DNA of 64,000 nucleotides, taken from positions 104,648,796 through 104,712,795 of the forward strand of contig NC_081415.1 of assembly GCF_030272615.1 (NCBI RefSeq). Reading direction: 5' to 3'. Positions within the stretch are counted from its first letter, which is position 1. Each line of letters opens with the position of its first letter. This DNA is from Cryptomeria japonica (Eukaryota > Streptophyta > Pinopsida > Cupressales > Cupressaceae). Below the pieces are notes generated by a model. The model did no database searches, had not been told where the DNA came from, and worked only from the letters and a program-made list of their open reading frames with translations. Below are positions 10,901 through 22,580 of this stretch, one piece after another. Position numbers and translations under genes: made by a program.

Positions 10901-13136
10901 TGGAATGTACCATGGCATTTTTGGTCCATATGGTAGCGTTTTGGGTTAGTATGGTGGCAAATCTAGTAAGTATACTTGAATTTGCAATTTTAGGACCTTA
11001 GCTTTCTTGGTATGTTTGACAGAGCATATGGTATGAACTGTGGCATTTTTGGGATGTAAGATAGAGTTTTTGGCATGCAGGGTGGTGTTTATGGTAAGTC
11101 TTGTAGCGTTTTTGGGTGTTTCAGTAGCGTTTCTGGGAGAAGTGTGTAGAACTGAGCCTGTCTAAGTCCTTTAGCTGGGGAAGAGGTACAAAGGGTCTTA
11201 GGAACCAAAAAGGACCCTCCTAATGCAGTCAGGGGGTCCAAAACACTCACTTGACATCAAATAATTCCAACACACTCAACTCAAACTTCCTAGCAAGAAG
11301 ATGCAGAAGAAGATCTTTCTCCCACTGATCACAAACTGAGAAATGTGAACCCTAAACCACTAGGGAGAGGGAGAGGAAATTAATAATCAACATATTGTGA
11401 CTCAATCAATCAAAGAAGGATCCAAAATCATCCAAACAAGTGGAAGGAATTTTCCACACTCCCACAAAATAGCCATGGTTAAAACACAGTAAACACAAAA
11501 AGAACATACGATCAAATCTGCACTTCCTCCCCATTCCAAATTTTCATATCAAATTGAAAACCAATTAAAGGAGATCATTACCATAGCAAATAAATCCCCC
11601 AAAAAATTTCCAAATCAAATTTGTAGACACGGAGAAGACAATCTTTTCCAGAAAGAAAATGCAGAAATAAGAATCCACCAACCTGCAAATTGCAAGACAA
11701 GAACTGAAGTAGAAATATGAATTTGTCAAGCCTTTCCCAATCCAATTCGCAATCCAAAACTCCAAATAAAATCCAAACTCCTCTTGAAATGATCTATCGG
11801 GTAATCAACCCATGCTCAAACCAGCAAGCCAAAATAAATAGGAAAATTAAATTTAACCTATAGTCTCCTCAACCAATAGAAAAATTCCAAGAAACTATAC
11901 ATCTTACTTACCTTTATAAATTTCAAAAAAGGGATAATAAAAATATATATTTCTTACAAAACCAATCAAACCAACCAATCACAAATAAAGGTAGGTAGAA
12001 ATAAATTAAATCCATTTACTTGTATAATTATGGCAATTAATTGGGAAATGCAAGCATTTCCTCAAAATAAGATGGTAGGTACAAATAATATTATTTAGAT
12101 ATACTTTATTAAATAATTCTCACACAATAATTATCATTATTGATATTAACACCAATAAATAATTAAAATTAAATAACATAACATAAAAAGGACTCAAATA
12201 AATAATTAATAAGAGTCATCTCAACAATAAATTAAAAAATTAAATAATTCAAACAATTAATAAAGCTCAATTAAATCCTAATAAATTAAATTAAATTAAT
12301 TAATTACTTAATTAAATTTCTTAATTAAAAAGAATAATCCACTCATGCAATAAAGCCAATAATCAAGCCATGACTGATCAAAATAAGAAGCCAGAGAGAT
12401 TTGACCTCATGACCTATGAAACAAGGTGGAAGAGACTTAACCAATATACCACATCTCTAAATTGACCCTAAAGGAAGATCAACCAAGAAAAGACATCAAG
12501 ATAAACTAGCAAGGTATACATCTTAGACCAAGAGTGTATGAGGGAAACCATGTCATCTCCGACAACTTGCCATTGGGAAAAAGACACGCTTAGACCTATG
12601 GAGCCAGGTGGAGTCGATGTTTGGTAACTGCAAACTTGCATGAAAAGCCAACACAACATATACAATACATAAACCTCACAATAACAAACAAGTGATAGAG
12701 AATCGCGATGACGAATCTCACTCGCAATGAGTGATATGGCATCGTCTCTACTCACGAAGACAGTCACACAATATATAATATCAAAACATCACATAGAATC
12801 GTCACCATAAAGGGTTAGTATCATCATCAATCTCATAATCCTTATAATAAATAATCATATGTGAATCCATGAGTCATATAAATCCATCCATCTAGGAGAT
12901 ATCAAATCAACATCCATAAGAATCAAATACCATATAATAAGTCTCGCATCATCAGTCATAGAAATATCCAATCATAAAGAATCATAATAGATAACATGAA
13001 TCCATATAAAGTCTTAGTATCAATGATATGATCTAATACAATAAAAGAGTCATAAATAACCATCCAAGTAACCATCGTATGCCTAAATAAGTTTATTAGG
13101 ATGCAAATCAAAAGCAAGTCTAGGAGGGGCACTACA
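7994..13136 (+). mobile_element. F1: 5.1 kb non-coding LTR-type insertion, probably a giant solo LTR
   Basis: It starts TGTAATGCCC and ends GGGGCACTACA, with TG..CA termini, and is flanked by CATTT on both sides (7989-7993, 13137-13141). Removing it rejoins the gag frame. I find no second copy of the terminus inside it, no PBS or polypurine tract and no coding frame worth supporting. It is colinear with F2 in several blocks (for example 'cccgaccatgtg', 'ccatgctaggagat', 'gcttagacct..gagc'). The simplest reading is a solo LTR from an element with 4-5 kb LTRs. A large non-autonomous element without clear LTRs is the alternative. Confidence 0.75.
10690..11130 (+). repeat. Word array (TAGCGTTTTTGG-like) inside F1
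   Basis: Phrases of the type '(c)catggcgttttgggt', 'tagcgtttttggt' and 'tagcacccttgg' recur roughly every 20-30 bases. F2 has a different GC-rich repeat, (gcagcgctgctgc / ccccaagctggggg)-like, at a comparable internal site (about 15355-15480). Confidence 0.55.
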
Positions 13137-13333
13137 CATTTTGAAACTCCAAGGTTCGACAAGTATAGAGGAAAAAGTGATTTGTGAGATCATGTCAGGG
13201 AATTCTTCACGACATGTATAGAGGTAGCCCACGAAGATACATACTTAATGAGGCTATTTTTCAATAGTCTTGGAGGGACAACATTGAAATGGTTTTCACA
13301 CCTTCTACCCAAGATTGTTTCATGGGGATAACT
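13137..13333 (+). pseudogene. gag, middle segment (element D)
   Basis: 197 bases of gag left between F1 and F2. They encode 'FDKYRGKSD', then 'REFFTTCIEVAHEDTYLMRL', then 'GTTLKWFSHL', colinear with element B 'FDKYRGKGD..IRQFFTTCIEVVVEETYLMRLFPQSLGDQAMEWF'. This is the conserved Gag core of the family. One TGA lies near 13182. CATTT at its start is the F1 target duplication; TAACT at its end is the F2 one. Confidence 0.8.
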
Positions 13334-16300
13334 TGTAATGCCCCGCCAGGAACCCTAAAGGAATGCAACACAACAAGGCAACTAAAGGGAGAAATAATTT
13401 TTTTTTTTAAAGATTAAATGAATTAATCATAACTTTGCACAATAAAACATAAGCGGCAGACTATCATTTACATCCTAAAGGGTTACCAACGAAGATTACT
13501 TCTAATTAAAACTACATCACAATATTAATCCAATTATCCATCTAAAATAGGGAAAGTCAATAACGATTAAATAACTCAAATTCATAAATTGATCTCCAAA
13601 GGATAGGTTTAAAGAATTACAACATATATACTTCCAATGATTCATTTATACATAATAAGAAAGATAATTGAAACAACATATATCCCATGAACTTAAATTA
13701 CAACATTCCATAAATTACATGGCTTCCATAGAACAATAAAGTACGAAGGTTACAAGTTGCTGATACAATGACCACACGGGCCTCAAAAGTACAATATCAA
13801 AACATGAGTTGCTACACGAAGCAAGAACCAAGATACACCGGCGAAGCCAATCCTCGCATGAAGGTAGAATTCAAGATATCCGATGGGAAGTGGCACTACC
13901 ACCCGACCATGTGATCCCATAATGGAACCACCCCACCGTGCTAGGAGATAGCAGAAGACCCTCAAGCAAGCAAGAAAAGTACAACAGTACACATGACTCC
14001 GCAGTACACAAGTGACTCAACTCACAAAACACTAGCGACCCTAAAGAGAGAGTGTCATCACATGGCTTAAGATGGTTACCCTAGGTAGGTCTCCATAGGT
14101 CCCGGCCCCCATCTTGGGTTGTCCTGGTAACCTCTCCCGAACCCCCGGCTCCATCTAAGCATCATGCGGACCCTACCATCCTTTCGTGAGGACAAGGTGG
14201 TAGGTTTGCCATTCCAGGCCTTCCCAAACACCTTGAGCCTATACAAGCACTCAATTGTGTACGGGGTACATTATCTTAATTAAATTAATAACTACCCAAC
14301 CCCTAATCAAATTATTAGGTTATCACTTAATAGCTGACTTTCAAGGGGTTATCCTGCCATCCACTTCGGGTGCGGCCCCCGCCCAAAAGCCACTCTCTCT
14401 ACTAGGACACTAACTGGATAAGACTCTCTATGAGAACTCTATGGTGGGGCTGACAACCATAAATAATCCAGACATAACACAGGTGAAGGACTCACAGTCA
14501 CAAACCTAGGGTTGACCATTAGGGACATAACACATAATGGCTCACATCCTCAAGGTTTAAACATCGACACCTGACCAAGGGGTAAACATCAACGACATAA
14601 TGACCATCTTAACCATAATGCAACGACATTTAAACAACTAGACTGCAAATATTGAAACACAAGATCCTACACAAGCAATCTTTCTTTAAACAGTCAACAG
14701 CATAAAATGCTCGCAATAAGGATTTCTGGAAATAAAGACATCGCATCTATTTAACATAAAGAAATGATAAAGTCACATGTCTAAAAAGGTTGAATTGGAA
14801 CCACATTTACAATTTAAACCCCCAACCAGTTGATGATGATAAAATTACAATTTACTCAAATCGACTATAAACAAGTCAACATTTAAATCAAATTAAACAA
14901 ATATATATAAGCTAATATAAAGTAATTCCAATATAACACCTATTCGTCGAATACAATCATCATAAGATTATATTACAATACTTGGATAACGAACATTAAT
15001 ATTAAATTTAACCCAATTTCTCCTTTATTCCAAACGTTAATACTAACCTCCATATCATTTTATTTATTTTCAAAATGCAAGGCAAATAATTCTAATCACT
15101 AAATCGAAGAATTGTTAATTAACCTTATTATCATTATAATCTAACAATTAACTTAATATTATTATTTAATATTAAATAATAACATATTATTATTATTGTT
15201 TAAATAACAATATATAATATTATTTAATATTAAAAAGATAACTTTATTTATTATATTTTACAACTAACAATTATTATATCATTATTTTTTTTTTTAAACT
15301 AAAAAAAAAAATATAAAAAAATTTACAAAACCTACGTGGGGCCCAAAGCACCCACGACACAAGTGCTGCTATCCCCAGACTTGGGGAAGCAGCGCTGCTG
15401 CTAACCCCAAGCTGGGGGAAGGTAGCGTTAACTGCAGGGAGAGGGGGTGCGTGGGCTGGGTTGAGCCCAGCTCCCCGCCACCGCCCCCAATCCCAAACTA
15501 TAATTTTTTTTTTTGGTTTTAATAAATTTAAATTCTGTTTTTTTTTATGAAAACGTCTGAGACAAAAGGATAAAACAAACAGAAATAAGAGATGAAAATC
15601 TCTGTAAAAAAAACAAATAACAATTAATTTTCCCAGCCAATAACCTCCTTTTTTTTAAAAAACATTTAAACAGATAGATAAATTATATAAAAATCACTGG
15701 TAATAACAATTTTGCCAGCAATAAACATCTGAGACAAAACAGAGGCAAGAAAACTTCACCCAAATCAGCCCAGTTCATTCTTAAAATTAAATTACATGGG
15801 AATAAGCTTAATCTCTAATCCCCAATTGGTTTTTCTTTGCTCCAAACAAGCATGGACAAGAGAAATTAACTCATAATCATTATTTTTAAATTGAAAATTA
15901 CCAGGAAGAACTATTTTATAAATGCTTGGCAAAATTTTGCCAGCATAACACTACTAAAACCCCAAAACAATATTTCCAATTACAAACAACAAAAACCATG
16001 AATTTCTTGCACAAGCAAAAATGAAGAGCATAATTAAATTATGAAACTACTTGGAGAGAGTTTGAGTTTGAATTTTGATAACAAATTTGATAGAATTCTT
16101 CTTCAACAATCCCATGGCAAGCAAAGACTCAACACCCAAAACTCATAAACCAAGCTTTAAACAATAAACAGAGAATTGGAAGAAAGCAAGGATTTTTGTT
16201 AAAAATAAACAAGGATTCAACCAACCTCTAGAGTTCTCAAGAAGGAGTTGTATGCTTCAGCAGAATTCCCAGCTAGTTCAAGACCCAAATCCACCTTTCA

Positions 16301-17395
16301 AGAAATTTTTCCAGAATTTCTTTTTCTCCCCCAAACAAGCATATGCTCTCCCCAAAAATCTTCTCCAAGGTAAAATAGTAAAACAATGTTTTAACCTAAT
16401 TTTCTAGGTTGCAATATTTTTCTATTTAAAACCATTAAAATAAAACAATTGACTTTTTTCTTTTTTTTTCTTTTTCATATTCCTCTAAAATAAATGAGAA
16501 TTCCCTTTTTTTTTTGAAAATTACATTTCTCATATATAGCAATTAAATCAACTTTTTAACTAAAAAGGAAAACAATGAGTTAGCTTTATTTGTATATATT
16601 AAAAGCAATTAACTCTATTTATTCTACTTCTTCCGTTGGATCTAAACATGATTACTTTTCCAAAATAAGCAACTATAGGTTAAAATCTAATAAACTAATC
16701 AATTAAGCTTGGTTCAAGACATAAAGGCATAATAAAGAATAAATCGCTCAAACCAACAAAGAATGACAACTTAAACTTTAAATAAATAACCAAACCACTA
16801 TGGCACACAAATCGAGGAAAAGCAAGAAGACTCGAAATTCGAACAAAAGGGATGGACGACCGACTGACGACACTCACAAGAATAGACTGAGGTAAGGACT
16901 AGGGTCAACAGCTATCTCCTCCACTCCCATCGGACATATAAGGCACGCTCAGACCTGTGAAGCTAGTTGGAGACGATACCCCGTACCTACCCGGTACTTG
17001 TACCTGCAATATCCTGCATCATCGAATCACACATGCATGCATATAAATATAGAATACACGGCACGCACACCGATGAAGGAGAATCACGACGTTCCCTGTC
17101 TCATCGAAATGAGTGAAGGAAAATCGTCCCCTTGCATCCAATACAATAGCAAACACGCAACATATATATGACACATCGCCTAGATAAAGTAAGATGTCAG
17201 TACAAAGCAATAATCCATGAAATACTAGAAATCACCAATACTGAAATACTGAAAATAACTCATGCATCTAATATCCAGATAAACAGGAAATAATATCAAA
17301 TACGTCTGCAAAATGTCGAGCAATAAAGTGTCAACTAAATAGTAAACTGCAACATGAAATCCGTCTAATAAGTCCGATCAAGAAGGGGTACTACA
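13334..17395 (+). mobile_element. F2: 4.1 kb non-coding LTR-type insertion, same family as F1
   Basis: It starts TGTAATGCCCCGCC and ends GGGGTACTACA. TAACT flanks both ends (13329-13333, 17396-17400), and removing it restores the gag core ('SWG' then 'LAELF'). Order and local blocks match F1, but F2 is about 1.1 kb shorter and richer in poly-A/T runs (15270-15310, 15500-15560, 16440-16520). Around 15355-15480 it holds a GC-rich palindromic repeat. There is no coding frame I can support, and no inner LTR copy, PBS or polypurine tract. Probably a solo LTR. Confidence 0.75.
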
Positions 17396-18560
17396 TAACT
17401 GGCTGAGTTATTCATATCAAACTTTGCATTCAATATAGATAATCTAGTTACCTTGATGGATTTATGTGCAACAAAGCAAAAGGAAGGAGAAACCTTCACT
17501 ACATTCTTGAAAAGATGGAGGGGCCTACACTGCAGATGTCTTAGTCACATCCTTGAAGCTAAGCAAGTAGACATTTTCAATGAAAATCTTGTGGATCAAA
17601 TTAAGTATCCATTGCAAATGCAGTGCCTAAGCACTTTTGACAAAATCACAAAGAAAGGCATCAAGTGTGAAAGAGGCTTAATAGAGCAAGGGTACTAAAA
17701 CACTACAAAGATAATGGGCCAACCGCAAATACAAACAATGAAAAGCCAAAATTTTGGCCTCGAAACGAAAACGTCACAAGTGACGGAGTTGTTGATGTCC
17801 GTGTTGTAAATAAAGTTCAACCAATAGTATCTCTACAAGGACCAGTTTATTTTACTAATAAGAATCAAACTCAGATAAACAACGCGAATGTAATTCAGTC
17901 AAGCTATCCAAGACCACCAAGGGTAGGTGCACCTAGAAGAAACTTTACACCCCTTGGTGAATCTATTGAATCGACACTTTTAAAGTTAATACAAAGTAAT
18001 CCCATAACTCTACCATAAGCTTGGCCATATGAACTAGGTCAATTCAATCCCGCTTGGTGGAATGGCAGTGATTTCTGTGAATACCACCGCAATAAAGGTC
18101 ACAAGACAACAAGTTGCTACAAGCTGAAAAACCTCATACACGACCTCATTGATCAAGGCGACATTACTGTGGATGCCAATAAAACACCAAACACATATCT
18201 TACTATCTTCAAGGATCCTTTTGTCAAGCATGAAAAAGGAAAGACTTCTAGTTCTAATGCATAAAACAACACTACCAACTATACCAATGTCACATTTGAT
18301 TATGCCATAAACACACTTAGTGCAGGAGATGCAATAGTGGCTACAATCACAATAAATCCCAAAAGAAAAGATTGTGTTGTCATCACTAGAAGATCAAAGG
18401 TCACATTAGAAGGGGTACCATCAAATCCACCTCCAACAACTAGAAATTACAATGTGGTGGATCAGTTGAAACAAACTCCAACTCAAATTTTATTATTTTA
18501 GTTACTGCGAACCTCGCCAACTCATAAGGTAGTCCTTGACAAGCATTGCAAGATTCAGTT
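17396..18560 (+). pseudogene. gag, C-terminal segment with zinc knuckle (element D)
   Basis: It begins 'LAELFISNF' and continues through an intact piece at 17453-17698 ('TFLKRWRGLHCRC', 'QCLSTFDKI'), matching B and C Gag. After several breaks it reaches a CX2HX4HX4C knuckle at 18076-18117 (C-EY-H-RNKG-H-KTTS-C), then 'LKNLIHDLIDQGDI' and 'VKHEKGK'. This variant knuckle is shared by B (41677-41718) and C (63397-63438). 18300-18560 encodes 'DAIVATITIN', 'RRSKVTLEGV' and the hydrophobic segment leading to the protease. Confidence 0.7.
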
Positions 18561-19211
18561 GTTTCCAGAGATATTGATGAGAACACATTCCAGTCCATGG
18601 TTGGAAACTTGGCAACTTCAAAGGTTGCATTCACTAAACATGATGTACCTACAGACCGACCCATGCATAATGATCCCTTACACTTAGAAGCTTTGATTCA
18701 CCGAAAGAAGGTTTGAAGAGTACTTATAGATGGTGGAGCTGGCCTTAACATATGAACATTTCATTTGATTAAATATTTAGGATATTCTGAACATTATATT
18801 GATCCTACCAAGAGAATCAATATCAAAGCATGATGAGGAACACCCTTCTAAGGGTGTGGTGACTTTGCCAGCACAAGTGGGACTACCTTTCAGGTCCTAG
18901 ACAGAGAGTTGGTATACAACATGTTGTTAGGCCACTCATGGATACATACCATGCAGGTGGTACCATCATTTTTTTACCAAAGTGTTAAGTTCCCATACAA
19001 TGGCATTGAGATCACCATTCATGGCGACCCAAACCCTTTTCAACACAACAATTATTTAAGGGTGAGCTTAGATAATCAAGTACCAAATAGTCAGGCAACT
19101 CCACTTCACTTACAAATGGAACACCTAAAGGTTGCACAAACACCAACATCAAAACCTTGCACACCCATAACACCTGCTCTTCAAATCAAGGATGAAGGTT
19201 GTGGTGAGTAG
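18561..19211 (+). pseudogene. Retropepsin-like protease (element D)
   Basis: Aspartic protease of the polyprotein. The active-site box 'VLIDGGAGLNI' has Asp-Gly-Gly codons at 18729-18737. 'YNMLLGHSWIH' at about 18915-18950 is the second conserved strand (family form LLGRPWIH). 'VVPS.FYQSVKFPYNGIEI' follows. An in-frame TGA interrupts 'NI*TFHLIKYLGY', and a frameshift lies near 18835. The D-G-G box in place of D-S/T-G is shared by B and C, so it belongs to this family and is not damage in this copy. Confidence 0.75.
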
Positions 19212-20520
19212 TCATGTTCTAAGACATTACCAGTTGGGCAGCTATCTCCCCGATCCTTCAGGAGAGCATTACGACAATCAACAAGCAAAGACAAAGGAAA
19301 ATAAATCATCCAGTTTTCTGATGACTGCTCCTTCATCCAGTGGGGAGAAATCAGTGAATAATATTTAGAATAAGATATAAATGGATGGTTGTATAGAGAA
19401 GAAAGTGATACTCCAAATGTCCAACTCCCTTTAGAACAATATGGTCATGGTTTCAAAATGTTAAAACTCCATGGTTATGATGGAACCACAAACTTGGGGG
19501 CACATGCACAAGGCATCTTTGAGCCCATACTGCCTACAGAGAATCATAAGAATTGGGGTTTGGTATACACTGAATCTACAAGGCGGAGAAAAATATCTCG
19601 TCTAGATTCCTCGACAATTCAAAGTTTAACAACAACAACAACAAGAGGAAATCGGAATCCTGAATTATCTAGCAACACATTGCAAACAATTTTTCAACTA
19701 GCTTCCCATGTAAATATAGTAATGGAAATGAAGATTACCCCAACATCAAATATATCTTCATCATCATTAGTACCAACAAGAGCCTCAACTAAAACATATA
19801 TAGAACCAACAAGGGATGGTAATTCCATATTGCCCCTATCTCTCATTCAAGCACTCAATGAGATCTCTATCATAGAAGAAAAAGATACAAATTAGACTAC
19901 TCTCCCATGTATCATCAACACAAATGAAACTCCTCTACCTCCAATTGAGGAAATTGATGAAGAGGAATTCAACAGAGAAACCTATGCAAAAAGTGTAACT
20001 ACTGATTCACATGATTATTAATTCCTATCTACCCACAGTTGTAGCACATATTCAATCTTCAGAGCTTATGATAACCAACCAAACAAAGATGATGGTATTG
20101 AATATGAAGATATACCAATCTATCCCCCATCCATCAAATATGTCTACGACAACAATAGAATTTGTATGCTCTCGACAACATCTCCTCCAACAGAAGAATG
20201 AGATCTTTGTCTTATGTATCCTCACTTAATAGATTGGGGGCAAAAGGAAAAACCACAATTAGACTAGTTTACAAATGATGAAGCCATAGCTAAATTCTTG
20301 GGTGCAAGGGATAGACTCCCTTATGATGATCACAAGGTTGGCTTTGCAATAGATTTGGACAGAACTGCATATTTCAGAGAAGCAAGCTCCTCTTCCACTG
20401 ATAATGAAGTAGAACCCATTACTCATAACAGAATGGACACTCTTCCTATTGATAAAGAACAATCAACACTATTGGTAGAATAAACTGAAGAAATCGACAT
20501 CGGTGATGCTAGAAATTTTT
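19212..20520 (+). pseudogene. Protease-RT linker region (element D)
   Basis: A long, Ser/Thr- and acid-rich segment of unknown role. One open piece (19389-19895) contains 'GHGFKMLKLHGYDG', which B and C carry in decayed form. The end encodes 'LIDWG', 'NDEAIAKFLG', 'DHKVGFAIDLDRTAYF', conserved in C (60830-61010). Several stops. Elements of the Tat/Ogre type are known for extended regions between protease and RT. I cannot name a domain. Confidence 0.55.
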
Positions 20521-21440
20521 GTAATAGACACCTAGCAAAGTCCCTGAATCCAATGGAAAAAGAGAAGTTTATCCAATTCTTTAAACAAAGACCAATCAAT
20601 TTTGCATGGTCTTATGAAGATATGCCAAGCTTATATCCTAAATTGGTCTTACATTATTTACCATTACTACCAGGAGCAAAACCATATAAGCAAAAACTCA
20701 GGAAGATGCACCCTCACATAGCTTTGTTGGTCAAAATTGAGCTACAAAAAATGTTGAAAGTGGGTTTCATTAGACCCATAGACTATGCTAGGTGGATTTC
20801 AAATCTAGCCCCAGTAACTAAGCATATTGGAGGTATCAGGATCTGCACCGACTTCAAAGATCTCAACAAGGCTTGTCGAAAGGATGATTTTCCACTCCCT
20901 AACATAGAGATGATCGTAGACATGACAACTAGAAATGAAATGCTATCACTCATGGATGGTTTTCTGGTTATAATCAAATCAAAATTGCACCAGAAGACCA
21001 ACCTAAGACAACATTCACTTGTCTGTGGGGAACATATTGCTGAAATGTGATGTCGTTCAACCTTAAAAATGCAGGCGCTACTTATCAAAGGGCAATGACC
21101 ACTTTATTCCATGCCATGATACACACAATCATGGAAGACTATGTAGATGATTTTCTAGCAAAATCTAACACAAGAGATGATCATCTAAACATATTGGCTA
21201 AAATATTTGATAGACTTGAGCAGTACAATGTATGACTCAATCCAAAACAATGTGTTTTCAGAGTAACATCCGACAAACTCTTGGGATTCATTGTATCCAA
21301 TCGCGACATTGAAATAGATCTAGAGAAAGTAAAAGACATTCTAGACATGCCATCACCCACTACACTCAAGCAACTCAGAAGCTTGCAGGGCAGATTACAA
21401 TCCATAAGGCGCTTCATCGCCCAATTGGTGCCAACCATTT
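20521..21440 (+). pseudogene. Reverse transcriptase (element D)
   Basis: Ty3/gypsy RT. In order: 'FIQFFKQRPINFAWSYEDMP', 'KLRKMHPHIALLVK.EL', 'WISNLAPVTK', 'RICTDFKDLNKA', 'FPLPNIEMIVD', 'LSLMDGF', 'SFNLKNAGATYQRAMTTLF' and the catalytic box YVDD at 21140-21151. It ends with 'LRSLQGRLQSIRRFI'. A frameshift near 20970 and a TGA near 21048 split the domain into pieces 20553-21050, 21047-21235 and 21281-onward. The catalytic aspartates remain but the enzyme cannot be made whole. Confidence 0.9.
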
Positions 21441-21940
21441 CAACATCTTTTAAAGAAAGGTGTCACGTTCTAATGGACGCAAAAATGCCAAGAGGCATTC
21501 CAGACACTAAAAATGCATATCTTTTGTCTACACCAGTCTTGGTTCCACCCATACATGGGAAACCATTACTCATGTATACAGCTGCAACAAATTACTCCTT
21601 AGGTGCTCTTCTAGAACAACATGATGAACAAGGGAAAGAAAGAGTTATCTACTACATAAGTAGAACACTCATTGGATATGAACTCAACTACACACCAATA
21701 GAAAGAGCATGTCTTGTAGTAGTTTTTACATCACAAAAACTGAGTCACTATATGTTGATTCATAAAGTCCAACTCATTGCACACTTTGATCCACTCAAGT
21801 ACATGATGAACAAAGCAATATTAACCAGAAGGCTTGCCAAGTGGGTCATGATACTTAGTGAATTTGACATTGAATATCTCAACAGAAAAGCCATCAAGGG
21901 ACAAATCATAGCAGATCAACTTGTAGAGGCACCTCTATAA
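21441..21940 (+). pseudogene. First (Ty3-type) RNase H, degenerate (element D)
   Basis: It lies in the open frame 21281-21940: 'LSTPVLVPP', 'LLMYTAATNYSLGALLEQ', 'YYISRTL', 'YTPIERACLVVVF', 'RRLAKWVMILSEFDIEY'. In active Ty3-type RNase H the first strand carries a catalytic Asp (as in 'DASD'). Here it reads TAATN, and B and C also lack the Asp ('LATST' in B). Loss of this active site is a known trait of the Tat lineage, which has a second RNase H. Confidence 0.8.
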
Positions 21941-22580
21941 GATAGTCATCCGATGGTGGTAGATTTTCCATATGAATCAGTATTTGCACTGTCAGCACAA
22001 ATAAACTGGAAACTATACTTTGATGGGTCTCACACAAATCATGGAGTAGGTGCTATTCATAACTCCTCAAGGAGGTTCCATTCCCAAATCATTCAGGATC
22101 AACTTCCCTTGCACAAATAACATTGTTGAGTATGAAGCCCTAGTGATAGGACTCTGTATTGGACTACAATGGAAAATCATGGAACTACAAGTCTTCAGAG
22201 ACTCATAGCTCATTATTAACAAAGTCAATGATGATTATAGTACAAAAAATGATAAGCTAACACCCTACAAATAATTGGTGGACGAATACAAACAACACTT
22301 CACCAATGTAACATTTGAACAAATGCCAAGAGCTCAAAACAAAGCAGTCGATCCAATGGCAACAACAGGCTCTCTCTTGGATATGCCTAACAATGGGACT
22401 CTCTTTGACTTTCAAGTGGAACAACTCATTGTGCCAGCTTATGAAATATCATCCACTGAATATGTATGTATGATAGTAGGACCTGAGTCCCCATGGTACA
22501 AATATATATATGCATACCTTCATGATCAATATATATTTCCTGATCTTTCACAAAATCAAAGAAAAATAATCATCCGATAA
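21941..22580 (+). pseudogene. Second (archaeal-type) RNase H and linker to integrase (element D)
   Basis: 'WKLYFDGSHTNHGVGA' (first catalytic Asp) is followed by a frameshift near 22055. Next come a piece with 'CTNNIVEYEALVIGL' (Glu) and a broken strand with TAG in place of the residue after the next Asp. 22275-22580 is open and holds 'MPRAQNKAVDPMA', the site of the fourth acidic residue, then 'IVPAYEISSTEYVCMI'. Presence of this domain after the first RNase H defines the Tat lineage. Confidence 0.8.
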
